Source of the DNA: Clostridiales bacterium
GTDB lineage: Bacteria > Bacillota_E > Sulfobacillia > Sulfobacillales > JAIMBI01
Direction: 5' to 3'
Assembly: GCA_027318915.1 (NCBI GenBank)
Contig: DAHVOH010000009.1
Span: forward strand, 1 to 58,370
DNA length: 58,370 bases
A model generated the notes under the pieces. The model saw only the letters and a program-made list of their open reading frames with translations, had not been told where the DNA came from and made no database searches. Below are positions 20,027 to 28,017 of the stretch, piece by piece. Numbering within the stretch: position 1 is the stretch's first letter; every line of letters begins with the position of its first letter. A program made the position numbers and the translations under genes.

Positions 20027-20904
20027 AGCGTGTCGGGATCATAGCGGTACGCCGTTCGGCAATATTGACAAACCACCTCGGCACCGCCGCCGGCCGCCAT
20101 CTCGCGGCGATCCGCCGCCGGCAGGGACCGGATCAGGCCCTCTAAGTCGCGACGGTCGCACAGGCATCCAAACCTTATCCGGTCCCGGCCGAGCCACTGC
20201 ACGGGCGGTGGAAGCGCTTGGGCCAACAGCTGTTCCGGACTCTCGCCGCCGGCCAGTCGGCGGCTCACGGCGCCAAGCGCCACCAGGGCGTCGGCGGTCT
20301 CGTTGATCACCGCCGACGACGCTCCGGGCAGCGCCTCCACCAACAGACCCCCGGCGGCCATCACCAGGCCGTCGGTGCCCACCAGCACGCCCACCGTGAC
20401 CGCGGCGGGCACTTGCTCCGAGGCCAAGAGAAATCGCGCCAGGTCCTCTCCCACCTCCCCTGTTGCCAACTGGGCGTAGGACGTGTAGACGCCGCCGTGA
20501 TCCAAGCGGCGCCGCACCATGAGCCGGCCCTCGCGGCCGATGCCTTGTCCCACCGCCAGCTTGCCGGCAGGGGTGAGCGGCAGCTCCACCGCGGGATGGT
20601 CCACGCGGCCGCGCACCATGCCATCCGCATACGCCTCGGCGATGACCCGGCCCAGCGGTCCCCCACCGGCCATTTCCAAGTGGACGGACCCTGCCCCTTT
20701 GAGGTCGGCGCCGAGGAATACGGCGCCTGTCAGCAATCGTCCCATGGCGGCGGCGGCCAAAGGCAGCGCCCGATGCACGGTCTGAACCGCCCGGGCGCTC
20801 TCGGTAATCACCGCTCCCATGGCCCGAACTCTTCCTCCGGCTGCCGTCGCCCGGATCCGATAATCCGGTCCCGCCCCGGGACCGTTGGTCAGTGCTTCGC
20901 CCAC
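20008..20904 (-). CDS. hslO: Hsp33 redox-regulated chaperonin
   Basis: Holdase chaperone activated by oxidation and unfolding. 298 residues. The N-terminal core begins DYRIRATAAGGRVRAMG after a 13-residue lead. The zinc centre has Cys247-x-Cys249 (FGCLCDRRD) and Cys279-x2-Cys282 (VCQYCRTAY), the complete redox switch. The GTG at 20904 lies inside the 3' end of spoVM (16-bp overlap) and has only a weak GGGG upstream, so it may depend on translational coupling. Last gene of the long leftward operon. Confidence 0.95.
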   Translation of the reverse strand: MGEALTNGPGAGPDYRIRATAAGGRVRAMGAVITESARAVQTVHRALPLAAAAMGRLLTGAVFLGADLKGAGSVHLEMAGGGPLGRVIAEAYADGMVRGRVDHPAVELPLTPAGKLAVGQGIGREGRLMVRRRLDHGGVYTSYAQLATGEVGEDLARFLLASEQVPAAVTVGVLVGTDGLVMAAGGLLVEALPGASSAVINETADALVALGAVSRRLAGGESPEQLLAQALPPPVQWLGRDRIRFGCLCDRRDLEGLIRSLPAADRREMAAGGGAEVVCQYCRTAYRYDPDTLTGHES

Positions 20905-20969
20905 AGCCCCAAAATCAGCTGCAACAGACGGCCCACCACCGAGGGCACTTTCACCACCTGCACGCGCAC
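20889..20969 (-). CDS. spoVM: SpoVM, stage V sporulation peptide (26 residues)
   Basis: In Bacillus SpoVM is a 26-residue amphipathic helix that senses the convex forespore membrane and anchors the coat basement protein SpoIVA. The frame here also encodes exactly 26 residues, beginning VRVQVVKVPSVVGR. It shares the pattern of the Bacillus peptide: Lys7, Pro9, Gly13 and Gly21, with a basic residue near the end (Lys25). The GTG at 20969 has a strong GGAGGAGGG six bases upstream. The position next to rpe/rsgA and rpmB matches Bacillus synteny. It is so short that automatic annotation usually misses it. The next gene, hslO, starts within it. Confidence 0.85.
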   Translation of the reverse strand: MRVQVVKVPSVVGRLLQLILGLWAKH

Positions 20970-21015
20970 GACCGTCCCTCCTCCCCCATCGCCGTCCCGC
21001 CGTCGTCCGGGACCC

Positions 21016-21240
21016 TCATCGGCTGGACAGCATCCGCCAGCCCGCCCAAACCATCGCGCCTCCCACCACCAGGGGACCCAGTCCGGCCCATAGCAGCCAG
21101 AGTCCCATGCCCACCGGCCACACCCAAAGCGGCAGCACACGAATCACCAAAAGGAGCCCCGCTGCCCCAAGGCCCACTCCCATCCACCGGCGCCCGTCGT
21201 TTCGCGAGCGCCACCCTCGCTGCCTGGTCGTTACCGCCAC
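21016..21240 (-). CDS. Small two-helix membrane protein, unknown function
   Basis: 74 residues. A basic, arginine-rich N-terminus (TTRQRGWRSRNDGRRW) precedes two hydrophobic helices (about 20-41 and 44-69) rich in Trp and Gly, ending in a short basic tail. No family recognised. It lies between rpe and spoVM on the same strand with small gaps (36 and 46 bp), so it is probably co-transcribed. GTG at 21240 has GGGAG very close in front. An internal ATG at 21183 is a possible alternative start. The sequence composition fits a real membrane protein rather than a shadow frame. Confidence 0.6.
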   Translation of the reverse strand: MAVTTRQRGWRSRNDGRRWMGVGLGAAGLLLVIRVLPLWVWPVGMGLWLLWAGLGPLVVGGAMVWAGWRMLSSR

Positions 21241-21276
21241 ACTCCCTTGCGGGCCGGAGCGGCGATCGGCATCATG

Positions 21277-21957
21277 TTATGGGGACGGCGGGGTGTCGGT
21301 GACACTCTGGTGAAGACGCGCAATGGGGTGCGTCAGGTCGTCCTGTCCAAAAATGAACGTGCCGGCCACCAAGATGTCGGCGCCCGCCGCGGCCAGCAGC
21401 CGGGCGTTCTCGTCGCTCACGCCGCCGTCGACGGATATCCGGGGCCGATCCAGCGCTCCGCGCAGACGGGCCGCTTGTTCCACTTTATGTATGGCCCGCG
21501 GCCAAAATGGCTGCCCGCCAAAACCCGGATTCACACTCATCACCAGCAGCACATCCATTTCCTCCATCACCTCGCTCAGCAGCGCGACGGGCGTGGAGGG
21601 ATTGACGGCCACACCGGCCAGCGCTCCCAGTTCGTGTATCTGGCCCAGCGTCCGCTCGAGATGGACACAGGCTTCCCAGTGAACGGTGAGCGCATCCCCG
21701 CCGGCATCCCGGAAGGCTGGCAGATAGCGCTCCGGTTCGCGAATCATCAGATGAATGTCCAACGGCAGACTCGTCGCCCGCCGCAGCGCCGCCACCGCCA
21801 CCGGACCGAGCGTCAGATTGGGCACAAAGCACCCGTCCATGACGTCCACGTGGATGAGGTCCGCCCCGGCCTCCTCCGCGCGCTGCGCCTCCTCCGCCAG
21901 TCGTCCGAAATCCGCCGCCAGAATTGACGGGGCCACCTGCACTCGCCTCAGCGCCAT
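21277..21957 (-). CDS. rpe: Ribulose-phosphate 3-epimerase
   Basis: Interconverts ribulose 5-phosphate and xylulose 5-phosphate in the pentose phosphate pathway. 226 residues, typical length. Motifs: VAPSILAADFGRLAEE (start), HVDVMDGCFVPNLTLGP with the metal/catalytic Asp, LDIHLMIREPERYL, MSVNPGFGGQPFWP and SVDGGVSDENA with the second catalytic Asp. The ATG at 21957 has GAGAGAGGG upstream and gives MALRRVQVAPSIL. Member of the rsgA-rpe tail of the operon as in Bacillus. Confidence 0.97.
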   Translation of the reverse strand: MALRRVQVAPSILAADFGRLAEEAQRAEEAGADLIHVDVMDGCFVPNLTLGPVAVAALRRATSLPLDIHLMIREPERYLPAFRDAGGDALTVHWEACVHLERTLGQIHELGALAGVAVNPSTPVALLSEVMEEMDVLLVMSVNPGFGGQPFWPRAIHKVEQAARLRGALDRPRISVDGGVSDENARLLAAAGADILVAGTFIFGQDDLTHPIARLHQSVTDTPPSP

Positions 21958-22043
21958 CGCCCTCTCTCGTTCATGCCCGAGGACCGGCCCCGGCTCCATC
22001 GGCGGCGGTCCTTTCGGCTATCCTAGCATACGGCCCGGCGCGG

Positions 22044-22904
22044 TCAGGAAGCCATTTCCGCCAGATAGCGCCGGTAATGCGCGTAACGGACGGCAGACAC
22101 GCTTCCGGCCGCCACCCGGTCCGCCACCGCACAGCCGGGCTCGCCCGCATGCCGACAGTTCGCGAACCGGCAGCGGACGCCGCGCCATTCCGGGAAGGCG
22201 GCGGCCAGGCGGGCGGCGCTGACGCGCGGGAGATCGAGATGCGTGAACCCGGGCGTGTCGGCCAGCCAGCCACCGGCCACCGGCACCAGACTGACGACGC
22301 GTGTCGTTTGGCGGCCGCGCCCCTGACGGCCCAGCGTCTGCGCGCGGCCGGCGGACCCCGGGACCAGCGCCTCCAAGAGACTGGTTTTGCCGGCGCCGCT
22401 TTCCCCCGTGAGCACAAACAGACCCTGAGCCAGGGCGGCGGCGGCCTCGTCGAGCCCCTCCCCGGTTCGGGCCGACGTCCACAGCACGGGATAGACACGT
22501 GCCCACGGCTCCAGGACCATGCGCCGCGCGGGATCCACCAGGTCGGCTTTGTGAGCGATGACCACCGCGGCGAGGCCGGACAATTCGGCCAGCACCAGAC
22601 GCCGATCCAGCAGGTCCAACGAGCCCGCCGGGTCCTGCAGGGTGAAGACCACGCCGAGTCCGGTGACATTGGCGACCGGCGGCCGCGCCAGGGTCACGCC
22701 CCGGGGCGCCACTGCCACCACCACCCCCGTGCGGTCGTCGATCGGTTCGACCTCCACGCGGTCCCCCACCAAAATCGGTCCCGTCCGGCGCTTGACCCGC
22801 CCACTCAAATGAGCCAGCCACACGGTCCCGTCGTCCAGCCGCACGGTGGGCCGGTTGGCCTCCAGCCGCACCACCAGTCCCGGGCGCCGCGGCCCTCCGG
22901 TCAA
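22044..22904 (-). CDS. rsgA: Ribosome small subunit-dependent GTPase RsgA
   Basis: Circularly permuted GTPase that checks late 30S assembly. About 286 residues. After an OB-fold (TVWLAHLSGRVKR, LVGDRVEVEPI), the GTPase motifs come in permuted order: AHKADLVDP (G4), TSARTGEG (G5), GESGAGKTSLLEALV (G1), QTTRVVSLVPV (G2), DTPGFTHL (G3). A C-terminal zinc knuckle follows: CRFANCRHAGEPGCAV. prkC ends at 22909, so TTG at 22904 is the likely coupled start. GTG at 22874 is the alternative and would trim ten residues. Confidence 0.95.
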   Translation of the reverse strand: MTGGPRRPGLVVRLEANRPTVRLDDGTVWLAHLSGRVKRRTGPILVGDRVEVEPIDDRTGVVVAVAPRGVTLARPPVANVTGLGVVFTLQDPAGSLDLLDRRLVLAELSGLAAVVIAHKADLVDPARRMVLEPWARVYPVLWTSARTGEGLDEAAAALAQGLFVLTGESGAGKTSLLEALVPGSAGRAQTLGRQGRGRQTTRVVSLVPVAGGWLADTPGFTHLDLPRVSAARLAAAFPEWRGVRCRFANCRHAGEPGCAVADRVAAGSVSAVRYAHYRRYLAEMAS

Positions 22905-22908
22905 CGGG

Positions 22909-24810
22909 TCAACCTGAGGAGGAGGTGGTGGTGGAGGCGGCGGACGAAGTGGACGACGAGGTGTTGGGGACAAGCGGGGTGGGCGACCCCTGCTGCTGGC
23001 CGTTCAGGTACTCCACCAGCTGCCCGCTGGTGCCATACCATTGAACCGTGATGGTGGCGGTCTGGCCGGGGGTCACCTGCTGCCAAAACACCTCTTCGTT
23101 GCCCTCGACGTCGGTCACCACAACCTTCAGCACCGAATGGGCGGGAGCGCCGCCGGCAATGGGAATGTTGACCGTGCTTTGGTTCTGGAGCGCCGCGCTG
23201 CTGGAGGGACTGACGCCTTCGGACATGAGCACGTTGACGGACCCGTTGGGAACGGCGGGCCCGTAGGGGGCCGGATTCTGATCGATGATGGTGTTGGCCG
23301 GCAGCGTGCTGTATACCCACGAGATGTTGCCCAGCGTCATGCCCGCCTGGCTGAGGGCGACCGCCGCGACCGTGGTGGGCTCCCCGGTCACGTTCGGCAC
23401 CACCTGGGCGGCCGCGTGCGGCGCCGTGCCGGTGGAAACGCCGAGCCGGATGACGGTGCCGTCCCGAACCGAGGCGCCGACGTTGGGGGACTGCTGCACC
23501 ACCTCGTTGGCCGGCGAACTGCTGGCCACCGAGTGCACCTGAGCCTTCAGGCCGAGGCTGCTCAGATTGGCCACGGCCAACTGAGCGCTCTCCCCAATCA
23601 CATAGGGCACCGAAACCATCGGTGGCCCGGAGCTGACCACCAGGCTCACCACCGTCGACCCCGGCCTAAGCCGCGTCCCCGCGTTCGGAGACTCCTGGAC
23701 GACGCGGCCGCGGGCGATGCGCCCACTGGGCCGGTGCCCCACCACATGGGGCTGGAACCCCTGTCGCTGGAGCACCGCCTCCGCTTCCGCCACGGGCAAA
23801 CCCACCACGTGGGCGATGGCCACCGGCGGCGGACCCGCGAGCCACCGCTCCAAGGCATACACGCTTCCACCCACGAGCAGCAGCGCCAGCACCGCCAGCC
23901 CCACCCACAGCATCCAACGGCGTTTGCGCGGCCCGGCCCCGTGCCCCGAACGCTCCGTTCGCTCGGGTGGATCCACCGTCGGCGGATCCGCGTGCCCGTT
24001 GCCAATCTCCGCGATGCGTTCGCGCACAGCCGCCGCCGAGCTGTAGCGCTCCTCCGGGTCCTTGGCCAGCAGCTTGGCCGTCAGCCGCGCCACCGGTTCC
24101 GGGATGTCGGCCTTCAACGCCCGCACGTCCGGAACCGGTTCCTGCACATGCCGCAGCGCCACCGCGATGGCTGACTCCCCGGAAAACGGCGGCGACCCGG
24201 TCAACATCTCAAACAACACGGCGCCGAGCCCGTAGAGGTCGGTCGCCGGTCCCACCGGACGGCCGCGCGCCTGTTCGGGACTGAGATACTGGGCGGTGCC
24301 GAGGATGCTTCCGGTGTTGACCAAGGTGGCCGAGGACATAGCCCGGGCGATGCCGAAATCTGTCACTTTCGCGGTGCCGTCCTCGGCCAGCAGGATATTC
24401 TGGGGCTTGATGTCGCGGTGGATCACCTGGCGGGCGTGGGCCTCCGACAAGGCCTCCGCCACCTGGTCCGCGATGCCCAACGCCTGCACCGGCTCCAGCG
24501 GCCCGTGCTCGGCCAGATAGTCCTTGAGGTTGGGCCCGTTGACCAGCTCCATGACAATGTAATGCCAGTCTTCGTCGACGCCCACGTCGTAGACTTGGAC
24601 GATGTGACGCCCGTCGAGGGACGCCGCGGCCCGCGCCTCCATCAAAAACCGGTTCACCACGTCGTCGTCCTGCGCCCACTGCGCCTTCAGCACCTTCAGA
24701 GCCACCATCCGGTTGAGCGCCAAGTCGCGCGCGCGATACACCAAGGCCATGCCGCCCTGGCCAATTCGATCCAGCACTTCATAGCGCCCCGCCAGCACCC
24801 TACCGACCAT
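22909..24810 (-). CDS. prkC: Serine/threonine protein kinase with PASTA domains
   Basis: Membrane kinase that senses muropeptides and regulates growth and germination in Firmicutes. 633 residues. Cytoplasmic kinase domain about 1-270: GQGGMALVY loop, Lys39, HRDIKPQN (131-138), DFGIARA (151-157), then the activation segment. One membrane helix (299-320) precedes three PASTA repeats (about 331-394, 398-462, 468-532). An additional beta-rich domain (about 546-603) and a Ser/Thr-rich tail end the protein. I prefer the ATG at 24810, with GGGGA in front; ATG 24822 is possible. Overlaps prpC by 11 bp, forming the usual kinase/phosphatase pair. Confidence 0.96.
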   Translation of the reverse strand: MVGRVLAGRYEVLDRIGQGGMALVYRARDLALNRMVALKVLKAQWAQDDDVVNRFLMEARAAASLDGRHIVQVYDVGVDEDWHYIVMELVNGPNLKDYLAEHGPLEPVQALGIADQVAEALSEAHARQVIHRDIKPQNILLAEDGTAKVTDFGIARAMSSATLVNTGSILGTAQYLSPEQARGRPVGPATDLYGLGAVLFEMLTGSPPFSGESAIAVALRHVQEPVPDVRALKADIPEPVARLTAKLLAKDPEERYSSAAAVRERIAEIGNGHADPPTVDPPERTERSGHGAGPRKRRWMLWVGLAVLALLLVGGSVYALERWLAGPPPVAIAHVVGLPVAEAEAVLQRQGFQPHVVGHRPSGRIARGRVVQESPNAGTRLRPGSTVVSLVVSSGPPMVSVPYVIGESAQLAVANLSSLGLKAQVHSVASSSPANEVVQQSPNVGASVRDGTVIRLGVSTGTAPHAAAQVVPNVTGEPTTVAAVALSQAGMTLGNISWVYSTLPANTIIDQNPAPYGPAVPNGSVNVLMSEGVSPSSSAALQNQSTVNIPIAGGAPAHSVLKVVVTDVEGNEEVFWQQVTPGQTATITVQWYGTSGQLVEYLNGQQQGSPTPLVPNTSSSTSSAASTTTSSSG

Positions 24811-25531
24811 CGGCGTCCCCATCTTCTTCCACCAGAACCACCGTCACGTTGTCCGGGCCGCCATGCGAAAGCGCCTCCGCGATGAGACGCTCCACCGCCT
24901 CCATCCCCCGCGTCCTTCTCAGGATGCCCTCAATCTCCTCTTCGCCCAAAACCCCGTGCAAACCGTCGGTGCACACCAAGAGCCGATCCTGCGGCAACCG
25001 CGGCACCACCAGCAAGTCCAAGCGCACGCTGTTCCACGGGCCCAGCGCGCGCGTCAGGACATGACGCTGGGGATGCGTCGCCGCCTCGGCTTCCGTGATG
25101 TGTCCGGATGCCAACAGTTCGGCCGCGACGGCGTGATCGCGCGTCAGCCGCTCCAAACGTCCGCCGCGGAGCCGGTAGCCGCGCGAGTCGCCCACGTGCA
25201 CCACCGCAATCTCCGTGCCGCTGACCTGGGCCAGGGTCAGCGTGGTGCCCATGCCCAAAAGCCGGGGCTCCTGACGGGGCCAGGCATTCAGATCGTGATT
25301 GACGCGCTTGACAATCTGCTCCAGTTCCACGACGCTGCGCGCCTGCCCGTCCATGGCGCGGTCCACCCATTCCAGAGCGCGTTGGCTGGCCTCCCGTCCC
25401 CCGGGAGCCCCGCCCATGCCGTCGGCCACGGCCACCAGCCAGACTCCACGGTCCAACGGACGCGCCAAGAAGTGGTCCTGATTGTCCGCCCGGACCAAGC
25501 CCTGGTGCGTCCGCCCGTATGCCGCCATCAT
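24800..25531 (-). CDS. prpC: PP2C-type serine/threonine phosphatase
   Basis: Metal-dependent phosphatase opposing PrkC. 243 residues. PP2C motifs: RADNQDHF, VADGMGGAPGG, VVHVGDSRGYRL, TDGLHGVL and HGGPDNVTVVLVE, with the metal-binding aspartates all in place. Two ATGs (25531, 25528) are possible. No clear Shine-Dalgarno is seen; instead a 7-bp stem-loop (25539-25559) sits just upstream, which may affect initiation. The 111-base gap after rlmN is the largest in this part of the operon and could hold an internal promoter. Confidence 0.95.
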   Translation of the reverse strand: MMAAYGRTHQGLVRADNQDHFLARPLDRGVWLVAVADGMGGAPGGREASQRALEWVDRAMDGQARSVVELEQIVKRVNHDLNAWPRQEPRLLGMGTTLTLAQVSGTEIAVVHVGDSRGYRLRGGRLERLTRDHAVAAELLASGHITEAEAATHPQRHVLTRALGPWNSVRLDLLVVPRLPQDRLLVCTDGLHGVLGEEEIEGILRRTRGMEAVERLIAEALSHGGPDNVTVVLVEEDGDADGR

Positions 25532-25642
25532 GGAAATCGACAGGGCTCGCGCCCCTGTCCCGTCCAGCGCATCTAAACCCCCACATCCCGAGGAGCAACC
25601 CGGCCGCCTAATCTTAACCTGATGCCATATTCCGCGCCCGCC

Positions 25643-26707
25643 TCAAATTCCCTTCTGCGCCCGCGGCAGCTCCGGGCCGGCCGCCCGTCGGCGCAACTGC
25701 CCGCAGGCGGCCTCAATCTCCTGCCCCAGCTGCCGGCGCACGGTGCAGGAAATGCCGGCATCGGTCAGAATCTGGCGGAACCGGTCCACGCGTTCCGGCG
25801 GGGAGGGGCGATGGGAAAACTCCGGCACCGGGTTCCAGGGTATCAGGTTGACGTGGCACGGAAACCGCCGGACCAGTCCCGCCAGCTCCCGGGCCAGTCC
25901 CTCGCTGTCGTTGACCCCGTCTATCAGCAGATACTCATAGGTGATGCGCCGCCGGGTCTTCTGCCAGTACACCTCCAGCGCCGCCATCAACGGCGCCAGC
26001 GGAAACGCCTTGTTGACCGGCATCAGCGCCTCGCGGACACGGTCGTTGGGGGCATGCAGGGAAACCGCCAGCGTCACCGGCAGGCCCTCGTCGGCCAGAC
26101 GCCGAATGCGGGGCACCAGCCCACTGGTGGACACCGTCATATGTCGATAGGAAATGCCGAGGCCGGTCGGTTCGTGCATCAGGCGCAGAGCCGCCACCGT
26201 GCCGGCGTAGTTGTCCAGGGGCTCGCCGATGCCCATCAGATCTACGCGCTGCACATGGGTGTCCTTGGTCGCCAGGATGCGGTTGGCCCAAGCCACTTGG
26301 TCGGCAATCTCGCCGGGCGTCAGATGACGCCGCTTTCCGGACAGCCCCGACGCGCAGAAGTGACAGCCCATGGCGCAACCGATCTGCGTGGAGACGCAGA
26401 CGGACCACCCGTAGCGATGGGGCAGCAGCACCGTTTCCAATTGTTCGCCGTCCGCGGTCTGCAGCAAAAGCTTGGTGGTGCCGTCCCGGGCGCCCTGTTC
26501 CGTCACCAGGCCGAGCCGGCGGAGAGGCCAGAGCTCGCGCGCCCGCTGACGAAGCGCCCGCGGCCACACGGTCAGGTCCGCCCAGTCGGCGAGCCGCCCC
26601 CGCCACAGCGCCTCAAACAGCTGCCGGCCGCGGTAGGACGGCTCACCGGCTTCCTGCAGCACCCGGCCCAGCGCCTCGGGGTCCAGGGACAACACGTCCA
26701 CCGTCAT
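25643..26707 (-). CDS. rlmN: 23S rRNA (adenine2503-C2)/tRNA methyltransferase RlmN
   Basis: Radical-SAM methyltransferase acting on A2503 of 23S rRNA and A37 of some tRNAs. 354 residues. The cluster-binding CAMGCHFCASG (CxxxCxxC) follows SVCVSTQIG; MGIGEPLDNY, VSTSGLVPRI, AVSLHAPND and the catalytic Cys in ISCTVRRQLGQEIEAACGQL complete the family set. The ATG at 26707 shares ATGA with the rsmB stop; an apparent longer frame upstream is an rsmB shadow. Purine-rich GGAGGGAGG lies upstream. Confidence 0.96.
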   Translation of the reverse strand: MTVDVLSLDPEALGRVLQEAGEPSYRGRQLFEALWRGRLADWADLTVWPRALRQRARELWPLRRLGLVTEQGARDGTTKLLLQTADGEQLETVLLPHRYGWSVCVSTQIGCAMGCHFCASGLSGKRRHLTPGEIADQVAWANRILATKDTHVQRVDLMGIGEPLDNYAGTVAALRLMHEPTGLGISYRHMTVSTSGLVPRIRRLADEGLPVTLAVSLHAPNDRVREALMPVNKAFPLAPLMAALEVYWQKTRRRITYEYLLIDGVNDSEGLARELAGLVRRFPCHVNLIPWNPVPEFSHRPSPPERVDRFRQILTDAGISCTVRRQLGQEIEAACGQLRRRAAGPELPRAQKGI

Positions 26708-28017
26708 TCGACGCCCTCCCTCCAAATCCATCGGGCTATAAAGAAGCCGTCGGCCTCCGTCTGGCCGGGCGGAATGATGAGCCAGGGCCCGTGCGCCCAG
26801 GGGCGCAGGGCACCGGGCACATGGGGCGCGACCGGATCCGCCGCCAGCCCCGGATGCCTCGCCTGCAGCCACGCCGCCACCGCCGTGGTCTCCTCCGGCT
26901 CCACGGAGCACGTGCTGTAAATCAGCACCCCGCCGGGTTTCAAGGCCGCCACGGCCGCGTCGGCCAATTCGCGCTGCAAACCGGCCAGACGGTTCAAGTC
27001 CTCCGGCCGGCGGCGCCAGCGAATATCCGGGCGGCGCCGCACCACGCCGAGACCGCTGCAGGGGGCATCCAACACCACGCAGTCAAACCGGCGGCCCCCT
27101 TGCCGCGCCACCGTTCGAGCGTCGCCTGCCTGCACGCTGACCCGCTGCTCCACCTGGAGGCGCCGGGCCGTCACGCGCAACGCCTGCAGGCGCTCCGCGC
27201 TGAGGTCCACCGCCAACGCCTCGCTGCCGGCCGCCCGATCCAAGAGGTGAAAGGTCTTGCCCCCGAGTCCCGCCGCCATGTCCAGGATCCGGGCGCCCGC
27301 CGGACAATCGGCCGCGTAGGCGACCGCCATAGCGCTCTCGTCCTGCACGTAGACGCGCCCGTCGCGAAACGGCGCCCAGTCCTCCAGCCAGAGCGGGCCA
27401 TCCACTCTGATCGCTTCCGGGAACCAAGGCGACGGCCGCGCCGCCACGCCCTTTTCCGACAGCTCGTCGTAAAGTGCCGGCACCGACCCGCGGACACGCA
27501 GGGTGAGCGGGGGCGTCTCATTGCAGCGTTCCAGCATCTCCATCCATCGGTCGGGCCAGCGCGTTCGCCAGCGATCCGCCAGCCAGTCCGGCATGGAAAA
27601 TCGCACCCGCGGGTCATCGGGCCACCGCAGGTCGTCCAATGTCCGGCGCAGCACCGCGTTGACCAGTCCCGCCGCGCGCGGCGCCTCCCGACGCGCCTGG
27701 TCCACGGCCGCCGACACGGCCGCATAACGGGGAATCCGATCCAGCAGCACCGCCTGGAACAGTCCGAGCCGCAGGATCTGGCGCACGCCGGGGGTCAACC
27801 GCCCTTGCCGATGACTGTCGATCCACCAATCCAGGAGTCGCCGGTGGCGAAGCACGCCATAGACGAGTTGCGTCGCCAACCGCCGATCGGCCGGGCTCAG
27901 ACCGCCGGCCACGGACCGCATGGCATCGGCGACCGGATCGCCGGTCTCCACGCGCTCCAATGCCCGGAGCGCCGCCCGCCGAGCCGCCCCTTCCGGCACC
28001 GCCGCCTGGGTTACCAC
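26704..28017 (-). CDS. rsmB: 16S rRNA (cytosine967-C5)-methyltransferase RsmB
   Basis: About 437 residues. N-terminal NusB-like domain (RRAALRALERVETG to about residue 140). The SAM-dependent methyltransferase domain shows MAAGLGGKTFHL (the usual PGGK reads LGGK), ALAVDLSAERLQAL, LDAPCSGLGVVRRRPD and LIYSTCSVEPEE, with both catalytic cysteines present. The GTG at 28017 overlaps the end of fmt, fitting tight coupling. GTG at 27996 is an alternative. It keeps the Firmicutes order fmt-rsmB-rlmN. Confidence 0.95.
   Translation of the reverse strand: MVTQAAVPEGAARRAALRALERVETGDPVADAMRSVAGGLSPADRRLATQLVYGVLRHRRLLDWWIDSHRQGRLTPGVRQILRLGLFQAVLLDRIPRYAAVSAAVDQARREAPRAAGLVNAVLRRTLDDLRWPDDPRVRFSMPDWLADRWRTRWPDRWMEMLERCNETPPLTLRVRGSVPALYDELSEKGVAARPSPWFPEAIRVDGPLWLEDWAPFRDGRVYVQDESAMAVAYAADCPAGARILDMAAGLGGKTFHLLDRAAGSEALAVDLSAERLQALRVTARRLQVEQRVSVQAGDARTVARQGGRRFDCVVLDAPCSGLGVVRRRPDIRWRRRPEDLNRLAGLQRELADAAVAALKPGGVLIYSTCSVEPEETTAVAAWLQARHPGLAADPVAPHVPGALRPWAHGPWLIIPPGQTEADGFFIARWIWREGVE

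Noticed and set aside
23967..24284. Plus-strand Cys-containing frame opposite prkC
   Set aside because: Shadow of the kinase domain; Pro/Arg/Ala-rich with no ribosome site.
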